A DNA stretch of 64,000 nt, taken from assembly GCA_028274465.1 (NCBI GenBank), contig CM051455.1, forward strand, positions 67,291,677-67,355,676, given 5' to 3'. The notes beneath the pieces were generated by a model that worked only from the letters and a program-made list of their open reading frames with translations, had not been told where the DNA came from and made no database searches. The DNA comes from Plantago ovata. Lineage: Eukaryota; Streptophyta; Magnoliopsida; Lamiales; Plantaginaceae. Below, piece by piece: positions 10,843-22,428 of the stretch. Every line of letters starts with the position of its first letter. The first letter of the stretch is position 1. The translations under genes were made by a program, and so were the position numbers.

Positions 10843-12140
10843 TGATAGTCTGTATGTCCTAGAGACAACATTTATTAAAGACAAATGTACTATTACACAG
10901 TCAACGTAATATATTATATGTTTGTTTATCCATGTTTATGTTTACATACGTATTTATATATTACATCAGGCATACAACATGTCATATCTTTATCTGGTTG
11001 GTCTGTATAGATATCAAACATGTCCCCTGTGGATAAATGACTGATCACATAATTAGTGCGAACTATGTGAATTATCATCTATCCCAAATTCTCCCTAGTC
11101 GAAGCTCATCTCGGATGTAGGGGTCTGAATGAGGCAATTGAGACTAGTATGTGTGGAGGTTATACTTGTTAGAGCAAGTGTGAGTCGATCCCGCGACCAC
11201 GGAACGAATCGTTAAACGAATCCATGATGTTCCCATAACTGCGCATAGTTGTTCGAGGAGGATTCCGTACAATGGAAAAATCAACCGGATACTCCCATCG
11301 ATGTATATTCTACACTGAAGTGTCTATGGGAACCGGAGTTGTAGAAGTGATGTCATTCGTCCTTTGACTCCCAGGACTTTATCATCACATTTGTTGCCCA
11401 TGTCTTTGGAAGGAATCCAATGCCCGCTCTGAATAAGCAGCCTGCTACGGCCCTTCTGGGATCATGGCTACATTACAAATGTGGATGATAAGTGTTCCTG
11501 TGAGGATTCATCTCTCATGTGTAGCATTGGAGAGAACTTCTCAAGTCGTTCATAGTTGTGCTGGTAAAACCGCTGGCCAACGTATGGATATATTTATGAA
11601 TGGTCATAAGATATATCGCATTAACCAAGCAACTAATGAAGACACCATGAGTGTATTATTGGGATAGAAACTTCATCGATCCTAGATGCATTCGAGTCAG
11701 TCAGATGAAAGGACCTTACCATCGCTGCATTGAGTGCAACAAGCTTCAACAACGAAAGGGTAGCTTTGAGAAATCTCTCAAACGTCCTCATGTATTAATA
11801 TTGTAAATGGGGCCGTCAAGGAATACACTGAGGCCCTATGGGTCACACTATGTGGTGATTCAGTTTATTCGCGTAACCATGGAGATGTGATTATAATTAA
11901 TCAAGATTAATTATAATTAGTTGTGGTACAATTAATATTATGAGAATATTAATTGATTTATTTGTATTTATGAGAATACAATTAAAGATTATATTTTAGA
12001 AATATAATTGAGGTTGGAATCAAAAGGATATATTAATTAAAGATCAATATATACACATGGGCAAAATTTAATTGAGTTAGAATTATTTTATTGAGTTAGA
12101 ATAATCTTAGACTTGTATTTGGGACCCACTTTATTACCAT
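10843..12140 (+). repeat. LTR related to element B (5' part, plus orientation)
   Basis: From TGATAGTCTGTATGTCCTAG onward this aligns with the reverse complement of element B's LTR (48551 down to about 47170). Shared blocks include CATGTCCCCT, TATACTTGTTAGAGCAAGTG, GCGCATAGTTGTTCGA, TTATCATCACATTTGTTGCC, CACTATGTGGTGATTCA and TTGGGACCCACTT. Identity is clearly lower than between B's own LTRs. Its 3' end is not identifiable beyond about 12140. It may be a solo LTR or the left end of an element cut by element A. It carries a decayed copy of the LTR ORF described for element B. Confidence 0.75.
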
Positions 12141-12449
12141 GAGGCGCGGCCGGCGCATAGGGATTTGTCTGTTTTGACTACTTTAGACGATGGTCCAGAA
12201 GAACTAGAACAAAGATGAATTATTATGATTCAATTTAATTAATTAAATGAATTATGATAATGTTTTTTCTTTGCTTTGTTTAAACTAATAATTAAAGGAA
12301 CGAAAAAGTGTTATCATTTTCTCTTTTTCATTTATTCATTTTTGTTCTTTATTTTACTTATGTTTTTGCTACAGCTGGATTTAACGGCTGAGATTTGTCC
12401 CGGTTGTCTGCTGTTGCCGTATATAAATTTTAGAAAATGAAAATATATG
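12141..12449. other. AT-rich interval, no gene seen
   Basis: No coding sequence. It may be the remainder of the preceding LTR or its leader. A TATA-like TATATAAATTT lies at 12420-12430, just before the TGAAG target site of element A. Confidence 0.4.
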
Positions 12450-13390
12450 TGAAGTGTTATGGCGAGCCAGATTTTCTATATCACACCCTATGCCAGCCTC
12501 TAGGCCAGCAATAGGAGATTGACACGTGTCTTCAATATTTAGCCCCAATTTATAGCATCCACAGATATTTCACTCCGTTAGCAACCGACCGTTATTAGCT
12601 AAACTAAACATTTCACTCCCTCTCCTGTGAGCTTCCATGTTTATCACTTATCATTACAGTAAAAAGAAAAAACCACAAAACTGAAACATCATCTCCGCCT
12701 TATCGATTCGACCCAGAAAGAAAAACACATACCACTCACAGTCCGTCGATCGTCTTCTCCTCTCATATCTGCCCGGAGGCTTTTCAACTCTTTCTTCGTA
12801 AAATACAATTTAATTGCTGGTTAGTAGTTAGAGAGTAGAAGAAGAAGAAAAAGGGGCAGAATTCCAGTTCAATTTGTTTTTGGATTTTTGTTGGTCGATG
12901 CGTTGTCGACGGTGGTGTTTAGTACTGCAAGCCTCCAATTATTATTAGCTTCAGGTGAGCTCTTTCTTATTGTTTCCCTAAAATTAATTGAGATTATGTA
13001 TGATAATTAGTGTTCAGAAGACACGGCTTTTGAATGTTCTACTTTTAGGTGATGCTAATAACTTGAATAAATGCAGTAGCTAGATGTGATTATGGGTGTA
13101 GAGTTTCTGTAGAGTTTGTGATTATTAGGCCATCAAGTGTCTGCATTTTTGTGTATGCCTTTAAGTAAATGTGAAAATTTTAGTTAAGTTTGTCTAACAA
13201 TTGTATCATACATTCGACAGGAAAGCTTGAAAAAAGTATCATACATTTGCAATTGTTAAGTTTGTCTATCCCCAATAATGTATTGATGTTTGACAAGAAA
13301 AACTAAAAATCAAATGAAAATATCCAGTATGATAAAATAAACTTCTTATGACAATATTGGCATCCTGTCAAAAAGGTAAACATCTCTTAT

Positions 13391-16219
13391 TCATTTGCTG
13401 CCACTTCCGCCACAATTACTTGATTGCTTGGTCTGCATTGACGAATTACTCGGAGGAAATGATTCTAACACGTGATGAGGGAACATGTTAACCTGCAAAA
13501 TAACATCATGTATAAGTACTACTACCACAACTTAATTATATATCTATATTATATTTGTTTGACATATAAGTGCTAGTCACCTGAAGTAAGTTTGTCAAGC
13601 TCATATTCTGCTTGTTCGCTTCTATGAATTCAAGGTCACAATTGCGTCGTTGATGCATGTATGGACTTTTCCCCTGTCATAAAATCCTTTCAAAGTCCTG
13701 AAAGATATACTACCACTTTTTTTTTTTTTTTAACAATACAGAGTAGACTTATAATATTACCTCGCTTGATTGGAGTTCATGCAGACGTAGAGGAATATGT
13801 CCTTGGGCGAGATAAGGCGTGCTCAAAGGTGGATGAGGTGACACCCAATTTGGATTACCCGAACGATAATTCTGTTGCCAAACACAAGGTAAATGAAATT
13901 TTCAACTTAATATGCATGTACTTTCTTTATTTCTGAACATGATGTGTATATACTAGTATAACTGTCAATCAAATATAAGAGTACAAAATGTGATATACTT
14001 GTGACAGTGAGGAGAGAGATGGAAATGTTGTTTGTACAAGGGCAAATGTTTTTGGGGTTGCAACTACTAGAAATGGGATTCTGCAGGAAATTTAGTAATA
14101 CAAACTAGACTTATAATATTACCTCGCTTGATTGGAGTTCATGCAGATGTAGAGGACTATGTGCTTGGGGGAGATAAGGTGTGCTCAAAGGTGGACGCGA
14201 TGACACCCAATTTGGATTTCCTGCACGATAGTTCTGTTGCCAAACACAATGTAAACAGTTTTTCAAGTTAACATGCATGTATTTTCTTTATTTCTGTACA
14301 TGATGTGTATATAATAGTATAATTTTTGATAAAATATAAGAGTACAAAACCTGATATACTTGTGACAGTGGGGAGAGAGATGGAAATGTTGTTTGTACAA
14401 GGGGAAATGTATTCGGGTTGCCACTACTAGAAATGGGATTCTGCAGAAAATTTAGTAATAGGAAGATGAATGAGATATAGTATATTATACTTTAGTAATA
14501 TAAAGGAGAAATTTATCAGAGCTTTTGATATACCTGGTAATCATTCTCAACGAGTTTTTCGGGTGGGTTATTTGAAGAAGAGGTTTTCTTTTGCTTTGGC
14601 TTTCGTTTTTGAATAGCCTGCTCTAGTCCACCTTTTATCCTTTTTCCAGATTTCACATTCGAATTAGGCTTCATTTTAAGCCCACGTGCTGTGGAAGCAC
14701 TTTTTATGTCTAGAACTGTTCTCTCATCACCATCCAAGGCTTCAACCACACTAGTTTGATTTTGATCATCTAGAGTTTGCTTCTCTTGTCCTAAAGATGT
14801 CAAAGTCTTTCCAAGGCTACTGGAGCCACCTTTCTGGCTAAGACTTGATTTCAAAGAAACATTTTCCAGCCTTGTTTCTATGTCTCGAGACAAGCTGAAT
14901 ATGTTCATTTTGACAAACTCAAATGTCTCTTCTGTCATTGCAGCACGTGATAGGTATTGCATATGCAATCTAGCTAACTCCCTGGAACGTTCGCCAATTC
15001 TCGACTTCTCGATTTTTTCATTATCATTTTCAGATGATTCATTTGGTGTCGAATGAGGCTGTGAATAAGGTTCTTCTAGCACCTGTTTTGCCTTTCTTGT
15101 CCACCTCTTCTTAATATAAATCTCTGGAATTTCAACAATTTTATTCTCAAAGAGTACTCTCAATGCATGGGAGCACAAAATTCCTGCAAACTCGAATTTT
15201 TTACAACCACATGAGACCTTAACATCCGAAGCATCATAAGTAACTGTGTCAGCAAACCGTTTCTCTAGGGCTCTTACCTTATAAACAGATTTGGACCCAG
15301 ACACTTCAACAATGTCAAAATCTGCATCAAGTCCTATGCTCAACTGTTCTTGAAAAGCCTTGAATACCTCAAATGTATAAACTGATTTTGCATGCTTAAG
15401 AATTCGAACTGAGAAAGGGAGTTTTGGTGTACTACGAATTGTTCTTAATTCTTCTTTCACCTCTTCATATCGACGGTCATCAATCAACCTATCCAAGTGG
15501 TGGCAAAACTGCATTAGATTTTGCTTGATGTTCACATACTTTTTCAAAACAGCATGCACGCTTTCACTACGTTGAGTAGTGGTCATGTCTGCACAGAAGG
15601 TTTGCCTTCCATATACCATTGCCCACTTCTCCTTAACTTTGAACATACTTTCTAACCAAGAATTAGATTGTAGGTCATACTTAGCCAGCATTATCTTCCA
15701 AGCATCAATAAAGTCCTCTTCATCTTCATGGTCATAAATGCACGATTTGAAGTCTTTACAGAGGTCTGAAAACTTGGCGAATTCGGTACTGAGGTGAACC
15801 GCAGCATTTTGATATATATGCCAAATACATAAACGGTGGGTCGTTTCTTTCCACTTTTCTTTCAAAGCTTTTGTCATAGCTGCGTCTTGATCTGTAAGGA
15901 CCGTTTCAGGTTTCTTCCCACCCATAGCTTGTACAAATGCATCATACAGCCACATAAATGTCTTGGCTGATTCGTCGTATAACAAAGCTACACCAAATAC
16001 AATAGTCTGCTTGTGGTGATTCACTCCAACAAAAAATGCAAATGGTCTTCCCATTTTATTTTTACGGTGTGTTGTATCAAAAGATACCACATCTCCAAAG
16101 TGCGCATAATCAGCCCTCATTTGTCCATCAGCCCAAAATATATTGGTAATCAAGTCGTCAACATCAAGTTGGATGGCGTTCACAAAGTTTGGATCCTTTG
16201 ATTGCTTGAGCTGAAAATA
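13391..16219 (-). pseudogene. MULE transposase 3' half, left arm (FAR1-like)
   Basis: Exon 1 (16219-14534) is open and encodes YFQLKQSKDPNF, then FWADGQMRADYAHFGDVVSFDTTHR, the MULE transposase domain with its first catalytic Asp. LTDQDAAMTKAL follows with the second, then the CHRLCIWHIYQNA-type block (here TTHRLCIWHIYQNA) and the SWIM zinc finger CGCKKFEFAGILCSHAL. A donor CAG|GTATATC ends exon 1. Mirror copies of the right-arm 3' exons lie at 13391-14500. The N-terminal FAR1 DNA-binding region and start codon are absent because the palindrome centre cuts the gene. MULE transposases catalyse cut-and-paste transposition; this copy is 5'-truncated and not a complete enzyme. Confidence 0.88.
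13730..14460 (-). repeat. tandem duplication of two transposase 3' exons (left arm)
   Basis: A unit of about 360 bp occurs twice in each arm: about 13730-14096 and 14097-14460 on the left, mirrored at about 18010-18380 and 18381-18740 on the right. Each unit has an exon-intron-exon pair (90 nt and 111 nt exons). It was present before the palindrome formed because both arms share it. The inner right copy keeps a good donor; the outer copy has lost one. Confidence 0.8.
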
Positions 16220-16242
16220 GTTTAGTAGCCCTCCTACTAAAC

Positions 16243-19076
16243 TATTTTTAGCTCAAGCAATCAAAGGATCCAAACTTTGTGAACGCCATCCAACTTGATG
16301 TTGACGACTTGATTACCAATATATTTTGGGCTGATGGACAAATGAGGGCTGATTATGCGCACTTTGGAGATGTGGTATCTTTTGATACAACACACCATAA
16401 AAATAAAATGGGAAGACCATTTGCATTTTTTTTGTTGGAGTGAATCACCACAAGCAGACTATTGTATTTGGTGTAGCTTTGTTATACGACGAATCAGCCA
16501 AGACATTTATGTGGCTGTATGATGCATTTGCACAAGCTATGGGTGGGAAGAAACCTGAAACGGTCCTTACAGATCAAGACGCAGCTATGACAAAAGCTTT
16601 GAAAGAAAAGTGGAAAGAAACGACCCACCGTTTATGTATTTGGCATATATATCAAAATGCTGCGGTTCACCTCAGTACCGAATTCGCCAAGTTTTCAGAC
16701 CTCTGTAAAGACTTCAAATCGTGCATTTATGACCATGAAGATGAAAAGGACTTTATTGATGCTTGGAAGATAATGCTGGCTAAGTATGACCTACAATCTA
16801 ATTCTTGGTTAGAAAGTATGTTCAAAGTTAAGGAGAAGTGGGCAATGGTATATGGAAGGCAAACCTTCTGTGCAGACATGACCACTACTCAACGTAGTGA
16901 AAGCGTGCATGCTGTTTTGAAAAAGTATGTGAACATCAAGCAAAATCTAATGCAGTTTTGCCACCACTTGGATAGGTTGATTGATGACCGCCGATATGAA
17001 GAGGTGAAAGCAGAATTAAGAACAATTCGTAGTACACCAAAACTCCCTTTCTCAGTTCGAATTCTTAAGCATGCAAAATCAGTTTATACATTTGAGGTAT
17101 TCAAGGCTTTTCAAGAACAGTTGAGCATAGGACTTGATGCAGATTTTGACATTGTTGAAGTGTCTGGGTCCAAATCTGTTTATAAGGTAAGAGCCCTAGA
17201 GAAACGGTTTGCTGACACAGTTACTTATGATGCTTCGGATGTTAAGGTCTCATGTGGTTGTAAAAAATTCGAGTTTGCAGGAATTTTGTGCTCCCATGCA
17301 TTGAGAGTACTCTTTGAGAATAAAATTGTTGAAATTCCAGAGATTTATATTAAGAAGAGGTGGACAAGAAAGGCAAAACAGGTGCTAGAAGAACCTTATT
17401 CACAGCCTCATTCGACACCAAATGAATCATCTGAAAATGATAATGAAAAAATCGAGAAGTCGAGAATTGGCGAACGTTCCAGGGAGTTAGCTAGATTGCA
17501 TATGCAATACCTATCACGTGCTGCAATGACAGAAGAGACATTTGAGTTTGTCAAAATGAACATATTCAGCTTGTCTCGAGACATAGAAACAAGGCTGGAA
17601 AATGTTTCTTTGAAATCAAGTCTTAGCCAGAAAGGTGGCTCCAGTAGCCCTGGAAAGACTTTGACATCTTTAGGACAAGAGAAGCAAACTCTAGATGATC
17701 AAAATCAAACTAGTGTGGTTGAAGCCTTGGATGGTGATGAGAGAACAGTTCTAGACATAAAAAGTGCTTCCACAGCACGTGGGCTTAAAATGAAGCCTAA
17801 TTCGAATGTGAAATCTGGAAAAAGGATAAAAGGTGGACTAGAGCAGGCTATTCAAAAACGAAAGCCAAAGCAAAAGAAAACCTCTTCTTCAAATAACCCA
17901 CCCGAAAAACTCGTTGAGAATGATTACCAGGTATATCAAAAGCTCTGATAAATTTCTCCTTTATATTACTAAAGTATAATATACTATATCTCATTCATCT
18001 TCCTATTACTAAATTTTCTGCAGAATCCCATTTCTAGTAGTGGCAACCCGAATACATTTCCCCTTGTACAAACAACATTTCCATCTCTCTCCCCATTGTC
18101 ACAAGTATATCAGGTTTTGTACTCTTATATTTTATCAAAAATTATACTATTATATACACATCATGTACAGAAATAAAGAAAATACATGCATGTTAACTTG
18201 AAAAATTGTTTACCTTGTGTTTGGCAACAGAACTATCGTGCAGGAAATCCAAATTTGGTGTCATCACGTCCACCTTTGAGCACACCTTATCTCCCCCAAG
18301 CACATAGTCCTCTACATCTGCATGAACTCCAATCAAGCGAGGTAATATTATAAGTCTAGTTTGTATTACTAAATTTCCTGCAGAATCCCATTTCTAGTAG
18401 TTGCAACCCCAAAAACATTTGCCCTTGTACAAACAACATTTCCATCTCTCTCCTCACTGTCACAAGTATATCACATTTTGTACTCTTATATTTGATTGAC
18501 AGTTATACTAGTATATACACATCATGTTCAGAAATAAAGAAAGTACATGCATATTAAGTTGAAAATTTCATTTACCTTGTGTTTGGCAACAGAATTATCG
18601 TTCGGCTAATCCAAATTGGATGTCACCTCGTCCACCTTTGAGCACGCCTTATCTCGCCCAAGGACATATTCCTCTACGTCTGCATGAACTCCAATCAAGC
18701 GAGGTAATATTATAAGTCTACTCTGTATTGTTAAAAAAAAAAAAAAAAAAGTGGTAGTATATCTTTCAGGACTTTGAAAGGATTTTATGACAGGGGAAAA
18801 GTCCATACATGCATCAACGACGCAATCGTGACCTTGAATTCATAGAAGGGAACAAGCAGAATATGAGCTTGACAAACTTACTTCAGGTGACTAGCACTTA
18901 TATGTCAAACAAATATAATATAGATATATAATTAAGTAGTGGTAGTAGTACTTATACATGATGTTATTTTGCAGGTTAACATGTTCCCTCATCACGTGTT
19001 AGAATCATTTCCTCCGAGTAATTCGTCAATGCAGACCAAGCAATCAAGTAATTGTGGTGGAAGTGGCAGCAAATGA
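16243..19076 (+). pseudogene. MULE transposase 3' half, right arm, exon structure visible
   Basis: Same gene as the left arm. The first exon carries a TAG at 16249-16251 (CAG in the left arm) and a +2 T-run (8 T at 16426-16433, against 6), so only 16440-17930 is cleanly open. Introns are clear. Exons: ..-17930 (CAG|GTATAT), 18024-18113 (90 nt), 18231-18341 (111 nt), a second decayed copy 18384-18473 whose donor is CAC|ATTTT, 18593-18703 (111 nt), 18794-18886 (93 nt), and 18975-19076 ending TGA. All phases are 0. The final exons are Ser/Pro/Gln-rich and end SSNCGGSGSK. SWIM and catalytic motifs match the left arm. Confidence 0.86.
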
Positions 19077-20004
19077 ATAAGAGATGTTTACCTTTTTGAC
19101 AGGATGCCAATATTGTCATAAGAAGTTTATTTTATCATACTCGATATTTTCATTTGATTTTTAGTTTTTCTTGTCAAACATCAATACATTATTGGGGATA
19201 GACAAACTTAACAATTGCAAATGTATGATACTTTTTTCAAGATTTCCTGTCGAATGTATGATACAATTGTTAGACAAACTTAACTAAAATTTTCACATTT
19301 ACTTAAAGGCATACACAAAAATGCAGACACTTGATGGCCTAATAATCACAAACTCTACAGAAACTCTACACCCATAATCACATCTAGCTACTGCATTTAT
19401 TCAAGTTATTAGCATCACCTAAAAGTAGAACATTCAAAAGCCGTGTCTTCTGAACACTAATTACCATACATAATCTCAATTAATTTTAGGAAAACAATAA
19501 GAAAGAGCTCACCTGAAGCTAATAATAATTGGAGGCTTGCAGTACTAAACACCACCGTCGACAACGCATCGACCAACAAAAATCCAAAAACAAATTGAAC
19601 TGGAATTTTGCCCCTTTTTCTTCTTCTTCTACTCTCTAACTACTAACCAGCAATTAAATTGTATTTTACCAAGAAAGAGTTGAAAAGCCTCCGGGCAGAT
19701 ATGAGAGGAGAAGACGATCGACGGACTGTGAGTGGTATGTGTTTTTCTTTCTGGGTCGAATCGATAAGGCGGAGATGATGTTTCAGTTTTGTGGTTTTTT
19801 CTTTTTACTTAAAAGATAAGTGATAAACATGGAAGCTCACAGGAGAGGGAGTGAAATGTTTAGTTTAGCTAATAACGGTCGGTTGCTAACGGAGTGAAAT
19901 ATCTGTGGATGCTATAAATTGGGGCTAAATATTGAAGACACGTGTCAATCTCCTATTGCTGGCCTAGAGGCTGGCATAGGGTGTGATATAGAAAATCTGG
20001 CTCG

Positions 20005-20192
20005 TTTTTGGAATGTAAGAAGAGTTTACTGATCTCTCTAGTTTGTTAGTTAATTACGTGTATTTCTATTTCTATGGTTTGTTAATCTCCAGATTGACTT
20101 TAGAGATATTTTCCTACTTGTATATATACACTCTCATGTACTTTCATATTGATTAACGAGAATAATAATTTTCTCCATTATATTATTCAATA
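20005..20192 (+). repeat. element A 5' LTR, remainder after the palindrome
   Basis: TTGGAATGTAAGAAGAGTTTACTG through TATTATTCAATA matches the 3' LTR 38127-38309 with roughly ten differences over 185 bp. The first 8 bp of this LTR (TGTTATGG) lie at 12455-12462 on the far side of the palindrome. The terminal CA is mutated to TA. Confidence 0.88.
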
Positions 20193-22065
20193 CGTCATCA
20201 GCACGACTCTACCATCCCGAGCAGTTCACTCACGTACGTTCTCCACCAATTCAACTCTCCAACCTTTAAATCTCCATCACCGAGTACAACAGCCAAAATT
20301 CAAAACAAAATTAAATCCATGTGCTCACCACCTTAGGATCTCATATACACTCGATCCACTCGATCCATATAGTTGCTCTCGTATATCATATATTAACCAA
20401 ATAATTAAGAAAGAGAGATAATGACCAAGCGACCGTGATGACGAATTGAACCGACAGCAGAGACACAGCAACGGCCGATAATGACCATTCCAATTTTTGA
20501 AGCACCTATTTTATTGTTATTTATTATTATTATTTTTATCGCAAACCATTAATGAACAAGCCATTTATCAAATTGTGTTTCTTGATGCAATCCAATTTCA
20601 ACTTGATTAAAGTTGATTATTTGACTAATCTTATTTGTTTTGATGCATGCATATACATTATCAACCGTACAAGATTCTGGCCAGCGCAGCCGCGATGCCC
20701 GTTCAGGTCGTAGCCTTCCCGTTGGAAATCGACCCTGAGTTCTACACCTGGATGGCTATGATAATGATGCTCGAGCTGTTCAAGACTCGGGTATTTCTCG
20801 GATTCCAAATACGGTACCTGTATATCAAAACTCTTTCACCTTTTTGTAAAATATGTATGGATCTCTATGCTTATTAATGCGGTGTGTATGTTCGACCTTG
20901 TATAAGCTAGTGTAGGTTTAACTAATCTTTCTTGGTTATTGCTATATATTTAACAAAAAAAATAAAAATTGGCTTATTGGATCTGGTGAAGTTATAATTA
21001 ATTGGCGTATGTTATCAATTTATGGATCACGCGGGTAGTACCAACTATTGCTTCATTTGATGTGCCGTTCACGATTAGGTTGTAAATGTTACTATTAGTT
21101 ATTACGAAGTAGACTTTGATGCAAAATATTATTTTTTGAGTTCTTTGTTCCAGTGCTACAAGTACTTGGAGTGTTGCCATAAGATTGGTTAGCGTTATAT
21201 CTCGGTAAATTAGATCAGCATTGACATGAACCATAATGATAATTTATATGCATATTTACTGGACCTTTGTGAAGCATCTTTAAGTTAAACTTAATTAATT
21301 TCATGTTATATTGGTATGTTTATGGGTGTTGTGTTGAGATGGCATGATTTAGTTATTCTTGTTAGCTTATGGTTGATGATATTCATGATAAGTTTGAATT
21401 AGATTATATCCTTTTGCAACTCTTACGGAGTTCACTTTAACTAAGGTATCTAATAAATTCAAGATAATATATATCTACGTGATACTCTATGAGGTTATTA
21501 TCTTTTAAGTTAATTGTATATATTAATTACTTCTATATTCTTGATTCTTGTTGAGTATCTAACCATTTGGGTTGTTAAATGTTAGCTACAAAAGTTATGG
21601 TACTCCGCAAAAGGATCTTGTGCAAATGAATTAGCCCCATATTGCTCTCTCAAATATAATCTATGATCATAAATCATATTTCTCATTGGGTATACTTGAG
21701 CCATCAAAAGGGTTGCAAGAAGATACATTGTTGACAATTTTGTAAATTTGGTCAATTTCTCAAAATGAGTCATCAAATAAACATAGCACCCAAAAGGTTT
21801 TTATGGCATATGGATGTAGAAAAGGATACCATATGGATACAAATCATGTTTCTCCAATCCCTGAAGTGATTGGATACATAAACTATAAAGGCTTTTGCAA
21901 GAAATACAATTGATACCTTATAAATTTTGTCCATTTCTTAAAATGAGACATCAAGTAATTATAGCACCTGAAGTTGCTATGCATATATATGTCACAAAAG
22001 ATATGTATCCCTATAGATAATAGCCCAATTTATGTCAAGTTAATTTAGCAAATCATATTCATGAA
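20193..22065 (+). pseudogene. element A interior, degraded
   Basis: It begins with ATCAGCACGACTC just after the LTR, where Ale-type elements have their PBS-proximal sequence. No intact ORF exists. Two related segments of about 176-bp period at 21716-21795 and 21892-21971 (TTTGCAAGAA..ACA..TTGA and ATTT(C/T)TCAAAATGAG) are a local duplication. Other short ORFs show no family motif. I can support only that this is remnant interior of element A. Confidence 0.5.
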
Positions 22066-22288
22066 CACTACAAAAAAAACGCATTTTTGTGACGCTCCTA
22101 TGCGTCACTAAAATGCCCCCCATGCGTCGCTAAACCATTTAGCGATGCATAGCAAATGCGTCGCTAAACCCTTGGTCGCTAAATGGCGAGGCGACCCATG
22201 GGGTCAAGCGTCACGACCCTTGAGCTATGGGTCGCTAAAATTAGCGACGCATGGTTATGCGTCGTAAAAATTAGCGACGCATGGTTAT
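22066..22288 (+). mobile_element. CACTA transposon end (one terminus only)
   Basis: CACTACAAAAAAAACGCATTT at 22066 is a typical CACTA (En/Spm, Plavaka-like) terminal inverted repeat. It is followed by dense subterminal repeats of GCGTCGCTAAA and TTAGCGACGCAT in both orientations. The other terminus and any transposase are absent. The sequence joins directly to Sirevirus copy 1 near 22290, so both the rest of the CACTA and the Sirevirus 3' LTR were lost, most simply in one deletion. Confidence 0.85.
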
Positions 22289-22428
22289 TGAATAATCAAA
22301 AACCAATAAGAGTCAAAAGTTTCATTGCTGATAGTTATCTTTCAGAAGTTTACATGAAATAGCAGAGATAACTTAAACAGAATCAGCAAACAAAAACTTT
22401 AACAAAAACTATTACAGGGAATTAAGCT

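Larger units (their letters stand above)
12463..20004. mobile_element. 7.5-kb MULE palindrome (two head-to-head 3' halves)
   Basis: A near-perfect inverted repeat. The arms are 12463-16228 and 16234-20004, about 3.77 kb each, with a 5-bp spacer (center near 16231: GTTTAGTAG-CCCTC-CTACTAAAC). Outer ends are GAGCCAGATTTTCTATATC and its complement, the presumed MULE TIR. Each arm runs from the middle of a FAR1-type MULE transposase outward through its 3' exons to the TIR. The two 500-aa ORFs differ at only about four residues, so the structure is young. No 8-10 bp target duplication flanks it, and a few bases of the host LTR appear to be lost at the site. Confidence 0.92.

Noticed and set aside
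14516-17948. Two FAR1/FRS-like genes as domesticated host genes
   Set aside because: They lie in mirror-image arms ending in a TIR, lack the N-terminal domain and start, and one arm has a stop and a frameshift. They are MULE transposase halves.
20617-20877. Overlapping 63- and 76-codon ORFs as genes
   Set aside because: No family motif, opposite strands over the same bases, inside degraded element A.
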